Shown here: positions 1-6,407 of the stretch, piece after piece
Layout: each line of letters begins with the position of its first letter
Position numbering within the stretch: the first letter of the stretch is position 1
Source: JAIMBK01 sp040755975
GTDB taxonomy: Bacteria > Bacillota > Desulfotomaculia > Desulfotomaculales > Nap2-2B
Length of the DNA: 6,852 bases
Direction: 5' to 3'
NCBI GenBank assembly: GCA_040755975.1
Contig: JBFLZY010000117.1
Location: 1-6,852 of the forward strand
Program-made: the position numbers and the translations under genes
The notes under the pieces: model-generated
Database searches by the model: none
Told to the model about the DNA's origin: nothing
Seen by the model: only the letters and a program-made list of their open reading frames with translations

Positions 1-90
1 AAAGGCACCCTGGAAAAACTGGCCGGGCTGATCCCCGAGGTGGTGGCGAAATTCGGAAAGGACCAACAGAAAAAAGATTTGGCTGAATAG
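1..90 (+). CDS. C-terminal end of an unidentified protein (5' end outside window)
   Basis: Frame 1 is open from the first base and ends at TAG 88-90, giving 29 residues. They form a probable amphipathic helix (EKLAGLIPEVVAKFG) followed by a charged tail rich in Lys, Gln and Asp. The codon choice and helical pattern look like a genuine protein end, but there is too little to assign a family. It is the only gene here on the plus strand and converges on the MacAB-like operon. The hairpin at about 223-237 could stop transcription from both sides. Confidence 0.55.
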   Translation, partial: KGTLEKLAGLIPEVVAKFGKDQQKKDLAE

Positions 91-129
91 GCGAAAATCC
101 AGCTGGTAAGCAAATAAGCAACAGCAAAT

Positions 130-198
130 AGGGACGGCTCTTACCCTGCCTGGTAAATTATAGTAAAGCAGTGTGAATCGGCAAGAAGAACCGTCCCT
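130..198. repeat. Inverted repeat with 13-bp arms, REP/MITE-like
   Basis: The left arm AGGGACGGCTCTT (130-142) matches the reverse complement of the right arm AAGAACCGTCCCT (186-198) at 12 of 13 positions. The one difference would be a G-U pair in RNA. The arms enclose 43 bp of A+T-richer sequence with no open frame. From memory, AGGGACGG-TTCTT arms recur as dispersed repeats in some clostridial genomes, which would make this a small non-autonomous repeat; that is recollection, not a search. There is no T-run after the right arm, so it is not a classical terminator. Confidence 0.6.
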
Positions 199-216
199 GC
201 TTGCCCTCCTTGCCGC

Positions 217-241
217 AAAAAGCCCCGGCAACCCGGGTTTT
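217..241 (-). terminator. Probable Rho-independent terminator of the MacAB-like operon, possibly bidirectional
   Basis: CCCGG (224-228) and CCGGG (233-237) form a 5-bp GC stem with a 4-nt loop. On the minus strand the hairpin is followed almost at once by five T (A5 at 217-221). On the plus strand it is followed by TTTTCTGTTT (238-247). It lies about 100 bp beyond the permease stop, between two converging genes, which suits a shared terminator. The stem is short, so strength is uncertain. Confidence 0.5.
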
Positions 242-338
242 CTGTTTAAACGGGACAGAGACCGCAGCCAAATGCCCTTACTCGACAAAAACTCTGCTGG
301 CTTGGGAGAATGGTGGCGTGCGTGTCTTTTTTGGTAAA

Positions 339-1520
339 CTACTCCTGCCGCAGAGCCTCCACGGGGTTCATCCGGGCGGCGCGGTTGGCGGGGTAGAGGC
401 CGAAGAAAATGCCGACGGCGGCGGAGAAGGCAAAGGCAATGAGGACGGTGCCGAAGGAGATCAGGGGCGGCCACTTGGCCAGCCGGGCGACGAGATAAGC
501 GCCTCCGGCCCCCAGCAGGATACCGATGAGGCCGCCGGCCAGGCACAGGACCACGGCTTCAATTAAAAACTGGCTCAAGATGTCCCGCCGCCGGGCGCCC
601 AGGGCCATGCGGACGCCGATTTCCCGCGTCCTTTCGGTAACCGAGACCAGCATGATGTTCATCACGCCGATTCCGCCGACCAAAAGGGAGATGCCCGCCA
701 CCGCCCCGATGATCAGGGTGATGATGCCGGTGATTTTGCCGGCCACCTGCATTTGCTGCTCCAGGCTGATGCCCTTGTAGCGGTCTTTAACCTGGTGGCG
801 GCGTTCCAGAATTTTTACCGCCTGCGCCATGGCCTGGGGCACGTCCTCCCGTTTGACCGTACAGCCTTCCAGTTGGGCGATTGCCCGCTCCTCAAAAATT
901 TCCTGCCAGAAACCTAAGGGGACATAAACGTTTTTTACTGTCTGGAGGCCGAAGAAACCGCTTTCCTCTTTGGTTAAACCAATGACCAGGGCCGGGCGGT
1001 CGTTGATCACCACCCGCTTGCCCAGCGGGTCCACATTTCCGAAAATCTCCTGTGCCAGCGTCTCGTCCAGCACGGCTACCGCCCTGGCGCCCTCCTGGCC
1101 GGCCGCCAGAAAGCTCCCCCGGGTCACCCTGGTTTTGGCAACGGAAGCGTAATCGGCAGCGGTTCCAATGACCTGGGCCGGCTTTTTCTTCTTGGGCCCC
1201 TTTACCGTTGCCGGCTGGTAGCTGGTGGGCGCCAGGTGGGTGATTTCGGGAACCAGTTCTTTGATGACGGCAATGTCCTGCAGGGTAAAATCCCGCTCCT
1301 TAGGCGGCTCCTCTTCCTGCCAGTCGATATAAATGACAAATAAATTCGTGCCGATCTTCTCCATTTCGGCCATCAGCACCGCCCGGCCGCCCTGGCCCAC
1401 CGCCACCACCGTGATGACGGCGGCAATCCCGATGATGATGCCCAGGATGGTCAAAAAGGAGCGCAGCTTGTTCATCCACAGGCCTTCCGCCGCCAGGCGC
1501 AAGTACTCCAGGAGGTTCAC
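339..1520 (-). CDS. MacB-like ABC transporter permease (MacB_PCD plus FtsX domains)
   Basis: This is the membrane subunit of a MacAB/LolCDE-superfamily exporter, which uses ATP to drive mechanical movement of an extracytoplasmic domain rather than forming a classical channel. The 393 residues show the usual four-helix plan. An N-terminal segment (LRSFLTILGIIIGIAAVITVVAVGQG, about 19-44) carries the first helix. A large extracytoplasmic MacB_PCD-type domain follows (about 45-260). The FtsX domain has three helices (about 265-292, 318-348 and 352-373), with the conserved cytoplasmic TERTREIGVRMALGARRRDI after helix 2 and the family-typical PANRAARMNPVEAL at the end. The length fits full-size MacB-type permeases without a fused ATPase. 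The start is GTG at 1520, with GGAGG at 1535-1531 ten bases upstream. It overlaps the ATPase stop in a GTGA tetranucleotide, so the two are probably translationally coupled. The stop is TAG at 341-339. The substrate is unknown. Confidence 0.93.
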   Translation of the reverse strand: MNLLEYLRLAAEGLWMNKLRSFLTILGIIIGIAAVITVVAVGQGGRAVLMAEMEKIGTNLFVIYIDWQEEEPPKERDFTLQDIAVIKELVPEITHLAPTSYQPATVKGPKKKKPAQVIGTAADYASVAKTRVTRGSFLAAGQEGARAVAVLDETLAQEIFGNVDPLGKRVVINDRPALVIGLTKEESGFFGLQTVKNVYVPLGFWQEIFEERAIAQLEGCTVKREDVPQAMAQAVKILERRHQVKDRYKGISLEQQMQVAGKITGIITLIIGAVAGISLLVGGIGVMNIMLVSVTERTREIGVRMALGARRRDILSQFLIEAVVLCLAGGLIGILLGAGGAYLVARLAKWPPLISFGTVLIAFAFSAAVGIFFGLYPANRAARMNPVEALRQE

Positions 1521-2227
1521 CGGCCGCCCACCTCCGCCTTTGGCCCCCCGTTTCCGGGGATTTCCTCGCCCACCAGGCGGCCGTCGCGGAAAAACAGGAT
1601 GTGCCCGGCGTATTCGGCGATTTCCCGCTCGTGGGTGACCAGCACGATGGTCGCCCCCCGGCGGTGCAGCTCACTGAAGATGGCCATTACTTCCGCCCCG
1701 GCGCGGGAATCCAGGTTTCCGGTGGGCTCGTCGGCCAAAATCACGGCCGGGTCGTTGACCAGCGCCCGGGCGATGGCCACCCGCTGCCTTTCCCCGCCGG
1801 ACAGTTCGGGGGGCCGGTGGTGGGCCCGTTCCGCCAGGCCCACCCGGGCCAGGGCGATGCGCGCCCGCGCCCGCCGGCCGGCCGGCGGCACCCCGGCGTA
1901 GATCATGGGCAGTTCCACGTTGCGCAGGGCGTTTAAGCGGGGTAACAGGTTAAAGGTTTGAAAAACGAACCCGATTTTCCGGTTGCGGACGGCGGCCAGT
2001 TCGTTTTCACCCAGGGAGCTTACTTCCTGGTCGTCTAAATAATAAGTTCCGGAAGTAGGACGGTCCAGGCAGCCCAGGATATTTAAAAATGTAGATTTGC
2101 CGGAGCCGGAGGGCCCCATCACGGCGACGAACTCGCCCCGGGAAATGGTCAGGGAGACTCCCTGGAGGGCGGGAAAAGAGAGCCGGCCGCTTTGGTAGAC
2201 TTTGGTGAGATGCTGAACGGTAATCAT
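1517..2227 (-). CDS. MacB/LolD-type ABC transporter ATP-binding protein
   Basis: This is the cytoplasmic ATPase that powers the adjacent permease. From the chosen ATG at 2227 it has 236 residues, normal for the family. All nucleotide-binding motifs are intact: Walker A GPSGSGKST (38-46), Q-loop Gln90 in FVFQTFNLLP, signature LSGGE (142-146), Walker B VILADEP (162-168) with catalytic Glu167, D-loop GNLDS, and switch His199 in LVTHE. The GxxxQTFNLLP and ADEPTGNLDS stretches are typical of the MacB/LolD/FtsE group. The frame stays open upstream to an ATG at 2320, but those 31 extra residues have no family character. The ATG at 2227 begins the standard MITVxxLTKVY sequence and has AAAGGA nine bases upstream, so I prefer it. 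The gene follows the fusion-protein gene by 92 bp, and its stop overlaps the permease start. The C-terminal tail after about residue 222 is Gly-rich and probably not conserved. Confidence 0.93.
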   Translation of the reverse strand: MITVQHLTKVYQSGRLSFPALQGVSLTISRGEFVAVMGPSGSGKSTFLNILGCLDRPTSGTYYLDDQEVSSLGENELAAVRNRKIGFVFQTFNLLPRLNALRNVELPMIYAGVPPAGRRARARIALARVGLAERAHHRPPELSGGERQRVAIARALVNDPAVILADEPTGNLDSRAGAEVMAIFSELHRRGATIVLVTHEREIAEYAGHILFFRDGRLVGEEIPGNGGPKAEVGGR

Positions 2228-2278
2228 TTCCTGGTTTCCTTTGGAGATATTTAAGCCATTATTGGGTGGCAATGGGGT

Positions 2279-2297
2279 GGCGAGTCGTTGTCTCGCC
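2279..2297 (-). other. Intercistronic hairpin between the fusion-protein and ATPase genes
   Basis: GGCGAG (2279-2284) and CTCGCC (2292-2297) are perfect complements around a 7-base loop, inside the 92-bp gap of the operon. No T-run follows on the minus strand, so it is unlikely to end transcription. It could act as an mRNA stability or processing element. The gap also holds a weaker CCATT/AATGG pair (2256-2275). Confidence 0.4.
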
Positions 2298-2319
2298 TCT
2301 GTGAAACCGGACCGGATCA

Positions 2320-3663
2320 TTATTTGCCTGCTTTTTCTGCTGCTTTTTCTTTCACGGCCCGTCCTTCTTGCAAGTCCTTCGGCGGATTGACAATGACCTT
2401 TTCACCCTTTTGCACGCCTTCCGTAACTTCGATGAAAAGCTCGTTTCCCGTGCCGGTTTTAATTTCCCGGCGCGCGACCCGGCCATCCTGGATGACGTAC
2501 ACCCATTTCCGGGCGTTTTCTTCCCGAACGGCTTCGTGAGGGATGACCACTGCCTGCCGGGCGACCCTGGTGGTAATGGTCAGGTCGGCGGTATAGCCGG
2601 GGCGCAGCCCGTCCGTAGGCCCGGCCGGTTTAATCTTCACGGCCACTTCGGGGTTGCTGCCGTCAGCCTGACCGGTGCTGCCCCCGCCAGCACCGGAACC
2701 GGCGCCCGCGGATTTTACCGCTGCCGGCGCTACCCAGGCAACGGTTCCTTTGAATTCTTTCCCCGGCAGGGCAGGGCAGGTGAAAGTCGCCTCCTGGCCC
2801 GGCGCCACTTCGCCGCTGTCGCTTTCGGCCACTTCGCCGCTGATCTCCAGGTTTTCCGGGTCGCCGACCACCATCAGCAGCGTTCCGGCGGTGACGTAGC
2901 TGCCGGCGCGGGCGTTGCAGATTAGCACGACGCCGTCGGTGCCCGCCCGGAAGACGGCTTTGGCCAGCTGGTCGCGAGCGTTCTTCACCGCCGCCTGCGC
3001 TGCCGCCACCCGGGCCCGGGCCGTCTGGACTTCTTCGGCAGCCGCTCCCCTGGCGAGTTGCTCCACGCGGGCAGCGGCCCGGTCGTAAGCGGCCTGGCGA
3101 ATCTTTAATTCCCGTTCGGCTTCTTCCAGTTCCACTTTCGGGACCGCTCCCTGTTCGTAGAGCAAGCGGGCGCGCTCCACTTTTTGGTGCGCCCCGGCCA
3201 GCTCCGCTTCCGCCTGCGCCAGGGAGGCCCGCTCCTGGGTCAGTTCTTCCGGCAGCGGGCCGCGCAAAAGTTTTTCCAAGGCCGCCTGCTCGGCGCTAAA
3301 GTTCGCTTCGGCTTCTTCTAAACGCCGGGCCAGGGGGGCGGTGTCCAGGCTGCCCAGCACCTGGTCCGCTTTTACCCGGTCGCCGGCCTCGACTTTTAAT
3401 TCCGCCAGCAGACCGCTGCTCTGAGCGTAAATTTCCTGCCTGCCGGCCACCTCCAGGCGGCCGGTGGCAAAAATGGTTTTGACCAGGTCTTTTTCCTCCG
3501 CCGTGACTGTCTGCACAGCCAGCGCGGGCTCCCCGCCTTTCCGGTGCAGGTTAAAATAAATGACGGCGGCGATAAACAAAAGGAGGCCGGCGACGATGAA
3601 AATTTTTTTTGAACGTAAGCGCGGCAAACGCTTGCGCGCGGGTGTGATTGTTTCTCCGGTCAA
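2320..3663 (-). CDS. MacA/HlyD-like membrane-fusion (periplasmic adaptor) subunit
   Basis: This membrane-anchored adaptor pairs with the downstream MacB-like ATPase and permease. Numbered from the TTG start (447 residues), it has a basic N-terminus and one membrane segment (about 21-38, KIFIVAGLLLFIAAVIYFN). A split biotinyl-lipoyl domain follows (about 76-110, with SGLLAELKVEAGDRVKADQVLG, and about 240-272, with AGTDGVVLICNARAGSYVTAG). Between the halves is a long Ala/Glu/Arg-rich helical hairpin (about 111-238). Next come a beta-barrel domain (about 273-362), a membrane-proximal domain (about 370-432) and a Lys-rich tail. A Gly/Ser-rich stretch at about 318-337 interrupts the barrel domain. 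An in-frame ATG eight codons upstream (3687) is the obvious computed start, but it lies directly beside the promoter -10 box and has no RBS. TTG at 3663 has GGAGG seven bases upstream, so I choose it. The stop is TAA at 2322-2320. In Gram-positive bacteria such adaptors work at the cell surface without an outer-membrane partner. Confidence 0.9.
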   Translation of the reverse strand: MTGETITPARKRLPRLRSKKIFIVAGLLLFIAAVIYFNLHRKGGEPALAVQTVTAEEKDLVKTIFATGRLEVAGRQEIYAQSSGLLAELKVEAGDRVKADQVLGSLDTAPLARRLEEAEANFSAEQAALEKLLRGPLPEELTQERASLAQAEAELAGAHQKVERARLLYEQGAVPKVELEEAERELKIRQAAYDRAAARVEQLARGAAAEEVQTARARVAAAQAAVKNARDQLAKAVFRAGTDGVVLICNARAGSYVTAGTLLMVVGDPENLEISGEVAESDSGEVAPGQEATFTCPALPGKEFKGTVAWVAPAAVKSAGAGSGAGGGSTGQADGSNPEVAVKIKPAGPTDGLRPGYTADLTITTRVARQAVVIPHEAVREENARKWVYVIQDGRVARREIKTGTGNELFIEVTEGVQKGEKVIVNPPKDLQEGRAVKEKAAEKAGK

Positions 3664-3670
3664 AGGCGAT

Positions 3671-3675
3671 CCTCC
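3671..3675 (-). promoter_or_regulatory. Ribosome binding site that decides the TTG start of the fusion-protein gene
   Basis: GGAGG on the minus strand (3675-3671) is seven bases from TTG at 3663-3661, which is ideal spacing. It lies inside the apparent longer frame that begins at ATG 3687, where it would encode Gly-Gly. This supports initiation at the TTG. Confidence 0.7.
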
Positions 3676-3688
3676 GTCAAAATGCATG

Positions 3689-3716
3689 ATTATAAGATAT
3701 AAACAAGGTTATTGAA
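3689..3716 (-). promoter_or_regulatory. Sigma-A-like promoter of the MacAB-like operon
   Basis: A perfect TATAAT lies at 3694-3689 on the minus strand. A weak -35 (TTCAAT, 3716-3711) precedes it by 16 bp, behind an A-rich stretch (minus-strand AAATTAAAAAAACG) that could act as an UP element. Transcription would start near 3682, giving a leader of about 19 bases that contains the GGAGG and then the TTG start. The ATG at 3687 would fall before the transcript begins. Confidence 0.6.
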
Positions 3717-3782
3717 TCGTTTTTTTAATTTAAGCGGCCTTGATTATTAATTACGAAAAGCAGGTTACAAATGTTTCCCGGC

Positions 3783-3887
3783 TTAGGTCCGCCTGGTAAA
3801 ATAAATGCCTGTTACGGCAACGATGGTAAAAAAAACCGACAAAAATGGGCTGCTCGTTGTTAGCTGATAGTCATATTTAATTTTATT
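3783..3887 (-). pseudogene. Possible remnant: C-terminal membrane anchor of a lost protein
   Basis: The minus-strand frame between TGA (3890-3888) and TAA (3785-3783) encodes 34 residues. It has a polar start with YDYQLTTSSP, then about 16 hydrophobic residues (FLSVFFTIVAVTGIYF), then TRRT and the stop. Hydrophobic helix, basic residues, stop is the usual end of an anchored surface or membrane protein. There is no start codon with an RBS, and an 8-T run lies in the frame. It sits between the Yip1 and fusion-protein genes, where an extra exporter-associated protein could once have been. A chance open frame in A+T-rich DNA is an equal possibility. Confidence 0.25.
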
Positions 3888-3980
3888 TCATGGAATTTAC
3901 TTCCCTGTCTTCCAGATATGGAATAATGAGGTCTCCTGGCTTAAGAGCTGCAACCTTGCTACTGGTTGCTGATACCTATA

Positions 3981-4007
3981 TTCTCTGTGTTCTCTGTGTC
4001 CTCTGTA
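3981..4007. repeat. Three tandem 9-bp units, TTCTCTGTG type
   Basis: TTCTCTGTG (3981-3989) and TTCTCTGTG (3990-3998) are identical. TCCTCTGTA (3999-4007) is a variant with two changes. From memory, sequence of the CTCTGTGTTCTCTGTG kind recurs in intergenic regions of many unrelated bacterial genomes, but its function is not known to me. It lies just downstream of the Yip1 stop. Confidence 0.7.
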
Positions 4008-4042
4008 GTTAATTTAAAAATTTTGACCGGCTGGTTAGTTGT

Positions 4043-4801
4043 TTAAAACCCGCCGGCTGCCTTGGGGAAAAGGGAGGGGATCGCCGCGGCCGCCGCCACG
4101 TAAATTGCCCAAAGGATAAATATATAGGCGGCCGTTTTGCTGAACCCCGTCTTGTAGGCGACCGCTCCTCCCAGGGCGACCAGGGCCAGCGACCAGAGGC
4201 CCAGGGGGTCAACCAGGGACAGAATCCGGTGCAGCAGCCCTGCGCTGTCTCCCGGCAGAAACATGGCCAGGCTGGTGGTGACGCCTTCCATGTGTTCCGC
4301 CGGGCGGGAAGCGATCAATGCACCCGCGATCACGCTGGCAATGGTTGCCGGCACGTAGGCGAAAACACTGACCGCAAACAGGGTGCGAAAAGGCGCCCGG
4401 CTTCTCACCAGGTAGCCGAAGAAGAAAAGTAAAACGGCCATCAGCAGGGCAAAGAACAGCGGGCCGGCCACCGATGCGATCACCACCCCGAACGCTGCTC
4501 CGGTCGCGGCCATTTCTTTGACCATCGCGGCGCCCGGAGGCATCTGGCCGGCCTGTTGTTCCATTGTCCAGATGGTAAAGGCTCTTACCTTTTGCAGAAT
4601 GGATAACCCGATCAACAGATTCACAGCGCAGAGAATGACCAATCCGGCCGCAAAGCGGGGATGGGCGGTGATGTCCGCAAAAGTCTGCCGCGGATTGGTC
4701 AATACCCCTGCCAGGCGCTGCCAGACGTTTAAGGAGGGTTGGCCAGCTTGATCCAACTCCTGCAGCTGTACATTTTCTTTTTCCGGGCTTTCCTTTTCCA
4801 A
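4043..4801 (-). CDS. Yip1-family integral membrane protein
   Basis: This is a 252-residue polytopic membrane protein. A charged, Glu-rich cytoplasmic N-terminus (about 1-25) leads into WQRLAGVLTNPRQTFADI, a motif typical of the Yip1 domain (a W..L.G.L..P...F.. pattern just before the first helix). About five hydrophobic segments follow, near residues 50-70, 100-130, 137-165, 192-216 and 223-245. The start is TTG at 4801, not ATG. AAAGGTGG lies seven bases upstream, and the ATG further up (about 4820) runs straight into TAA. Bacterial Yip1 proteins have no settled function. They are often encoded beside membrane-fusion/MacB-type exporters in Firmicutes, and here the MacAB-like operon follows on the same strand after 379 bp. 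I therefore infer a helper or assembly role for that exporter, without direct evidence. Confidence 0.85.
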   Translation of the reverse strand: MEKESPEKENVQLQELDQAGQPSLNVWQRLAGVLTNPRQTFADITAHPRFAAGLVILCAVNLLIGLSILQKVRAFTIWTMEQQAGQMPPGAAMVKEMAATGAAFGVVIASVAGPLFFALLMAVLLFFFGYLVRSRAPFRTLFAVSVFAYVPATIASVIAGALIASRPAEHMEGVTTSLAMFLPGDSAGLLHRILSLVDPLGLWSLALVALGGAVAYKTGFSKTAAYIFILWAIYVAAAAAIPSLFPKAAGGF

Positions 4802-4872
4802 TTTAACCCCACCTTTACATAAATTTAGTTGTAGTCAGCACTTCGACAAAGAACCCCGAAAAACCTCCCCAT

Positions 4873-5544
4873 TTATGTTGAAAGTTTTTTAAAGTTGAGA
4901 AACACCGGCAGCCGCACCTTTCGCCTTTCTACACCTCGATTTTCCGGTAAAGTTCCGGAGCCTTGCGGACAAGGAGGCAGTACAAAAACGCCTCCGCCGC
5001 CAGGATGACTCCCAGAACCGCCAGATGTGGCGAGACCTTGCGGGATGACGGGGGCGCAAAGGAAAACGGCCAGCGCTGTGAGGTAATAAAGGAAGCCCGC
5101 CCTTTCGCCGATTGCGTAAATCAGAAAAGGAGGGAGGAAAACGAAAAGCAAAAAGACATACTGGTTGGTTAAAACCAGCAAAAACTTGCTCAGCAGGATC
5201 TGCTGCGGTTTTAAGGGGAGGGGGAGGAGAATGGGGAGATCGTTGGAAAAATAAAGGACTGAAATTGTCCAGCCCAGCCCGAAAAAGAACACCAGCAATT
5301 CTCCCAGCAGGATGGCCAATTCCAGCACCAGCCAGGGCTGCCCCAGCATTTTCCCGCCCGCGTAGAAAGCGCCTGCCAGCGAGGAATACGTCCCCGTCAA
5401 GACGAGGAGGCCGGCGCCGCCGCCCAGGATTCCGACCACCGGCCGCCAGAGCTCTTTCTTTTGCTGAAAATATTTATACTTGAAGGCGGAAATGCCGTAA
5501 TACACGTTAAAGCTCGTTTTCACCAGCGAAATGAAAGGGTGCAC
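4873..5544 (-). pseudogene. Truncated, frameshifted ABC-2-type exporter permease
   Basis: GTG at 5544 has GGAGG seven bases upstream and begins a convincing permease. Hydrophobic segments lie near residues 34-52, 71-98, 120-145 and 149-168, and a cytoplasmic loop reads SNDLPILLPLPLKPQQILLSKFL (shown in part; about 100-122), as in clostridial multi-helix ABC exporters. After VIP at residue 168 (about 5041) the frame turns into low-complexity Gly/Ser/Pro sequence and runs to 4873, giving 223 residues. One base over, the frame from 5039 to TAG 4931-4929 encodes 36 residues that look like the real end: a hydrophobic helix (HLAVLGVILAAEAFLYCLLV), then RKAPELYRKIEV. Family members, as I recall, have roughly 500 or more residues, so the middle is missing as well as the frame being broken. 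It follows the equally damaged ATPase gene by 58 bp. Probably non-functional. Confidence 0.8.
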
Positions 5545-5602
5545 GGAACAGCCTCCGTTTTCTGGCTTTTCAGGTAGGCAAGGAAAGAGCCTTCCCCGCT
5601 TG

Positions 5603-6321
5603 CTAGGCGGTTAATTCTAAAAAGATGCGCTCCAGGGTCTCTTTTTCGTGCTGTTCTTTAATCTCCGCCAGCGTCCCGCAGGCGATGATCCGCCCCCGGT
5701 TGATGATGGCGAGGCGGTGGCACAGCTTTTCCGCCACTTCCAGGATGTGCGTGGAGAAGAAGACGGTATGCCCTTTGGCGCAGTGGCCGGCCATCAAATC
5801 TTTGAGCAAAAAGGCGGAACGGGGATCCAGCCCCACCATGGGTTCGTCCATAATCCAGACCGGCGGCTCGTGCAACAGGGCGCCGGTCAAAACCAGCTTT
5901 TGTTTCATCCCTGGGAGTAGCTGCCGATTAAATCTTTAATTGCGTCCTTTAGTTCAAAAATTTCCAGGTAATGTTCCAGCCTTTCCCGGCGGGTTTCGGC
6001 GGGCACCTGGTAGACGTCCCCGAGGAAATTCAGATATTCGATCCCGGTCAGTTTTTCGTAAACGTCGGGGTGATCGGGCACGTACCCGATTTTGCGTTTG
6101 GCGGCGAGGGGGTCTTTCTCCAGATCAATTCCGTCGACCAGAATCGTTCCTGTATCAGGCTGCAAAAGGCCGACGATCATTTTAATGGTGGTCGTTTTGC
6201 CCGCCCCGTTGGGGCCCAAAAAACCGAAGATTTCGCCTTTGCGTACTTTTAAATTGATGTTGTCGACCGCCTTCACCTGCCCTCCGGCGTATGCCTTGGA
6301 TACATTAACCAACTCGAGCAC
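5603..6321 (-). pseudogene. ABC exporter ATP-binding protein, frameshifted in the signature motif
   Basis: This would be the ATPase of the exporter whose permease is at 5544-4873. The first part (GTG 6321 to TGA 5907-5905, 138 residues) has Walker A GPNGAGKTTT (36-45) and the subfamily's YVPDHPDVYEKLTG region, where Asp stands at the Q-loop position. It stops right after SYSQG. The next frame begins at ATG 5908 with MKQKLVLTGALL, then VWIMDEPMVGLDP (Walker B and D-loop) and FFSTHILEVAE (switch His), and ends at TAG 5605-5603 after 101 residues. Joined, SYSQG-MKQKL is the normal signature motif and about 240 residues the normal length, so one base has been lost at CAGGG-ATG. The ATG has no spaced RBS; the preceding CAGGG abuts it. 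Stop and ATG overlap as ATGA, so weak reinitiation is conceivable, but two half-proteins are unlikely to work. A sequencing error cannot be excluded. Confidence 0.85.
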
Positions 6322-6407
6322 CGGTTATTATCCTGTCCTTTCCTTGGATTCTAAGATATATGCCATTTAAGCTAATTCAAAGGGTGCCCTGCTATCTTAT
6401 TGTGTTA

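Larger units (their letters stand above)
3717..4042. other. A+T-rich non-genic spacer
   Basis: I find no gene with a plausible start and RBS on either strand here. It separates the operon promoter from the Yip1 gene. The only structures I see are a short minus-strand open frame with a hydrophobic stretch (3783-3887) and a 9-bp tandem repeat (3981-4007). There is no convincing terminator after the Yip1 stop; only a very short stem near 4023-4036, followed by a T-rich run on the minus strand, hints at one. Confidence 0.5.

Noticed and set aside
201..566. 121-residue plus-strand open frame
   Set aside because: It largely overlaps the antisense of the MacB-like permease, has no RBS, and its Gly/Glu-rich sequence is a shadow of GC-rich codons.
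1300..1674. 124-residue minus-strand open frame across the ATPase/permease junction
   Set aside because: It is an out-of-frame reading of two strongly supported genes, with Gly/Pro/Arg-rich composition and no family character.
2228..2320. ATG at 2320 as start of the ABC ATPase
   Set aside because: It would add 31 residues unlike the family. The ATG at 2227 has a proper RBS and the canonical N-terminus.
2368..2925. 185-residue plus-strand open frame
   Set aside because: It lies fully antisense to the membrane-fusion gene, whose domains are unmistakable; long antisense frames are expected in GC-rich coding DNA.
3981..4007. CRISPR array or phase-variable coding repeat
   Set aside because: The units are contiguous without spacers, only three in number, and not within a gene.
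5603..5908. Separate short ABC protein starting at ATG 5908
   Set aside because: It begins in the middle of the signature motif with no spaced RBS, and is better explained as the rest of a frameshifted ATPase.
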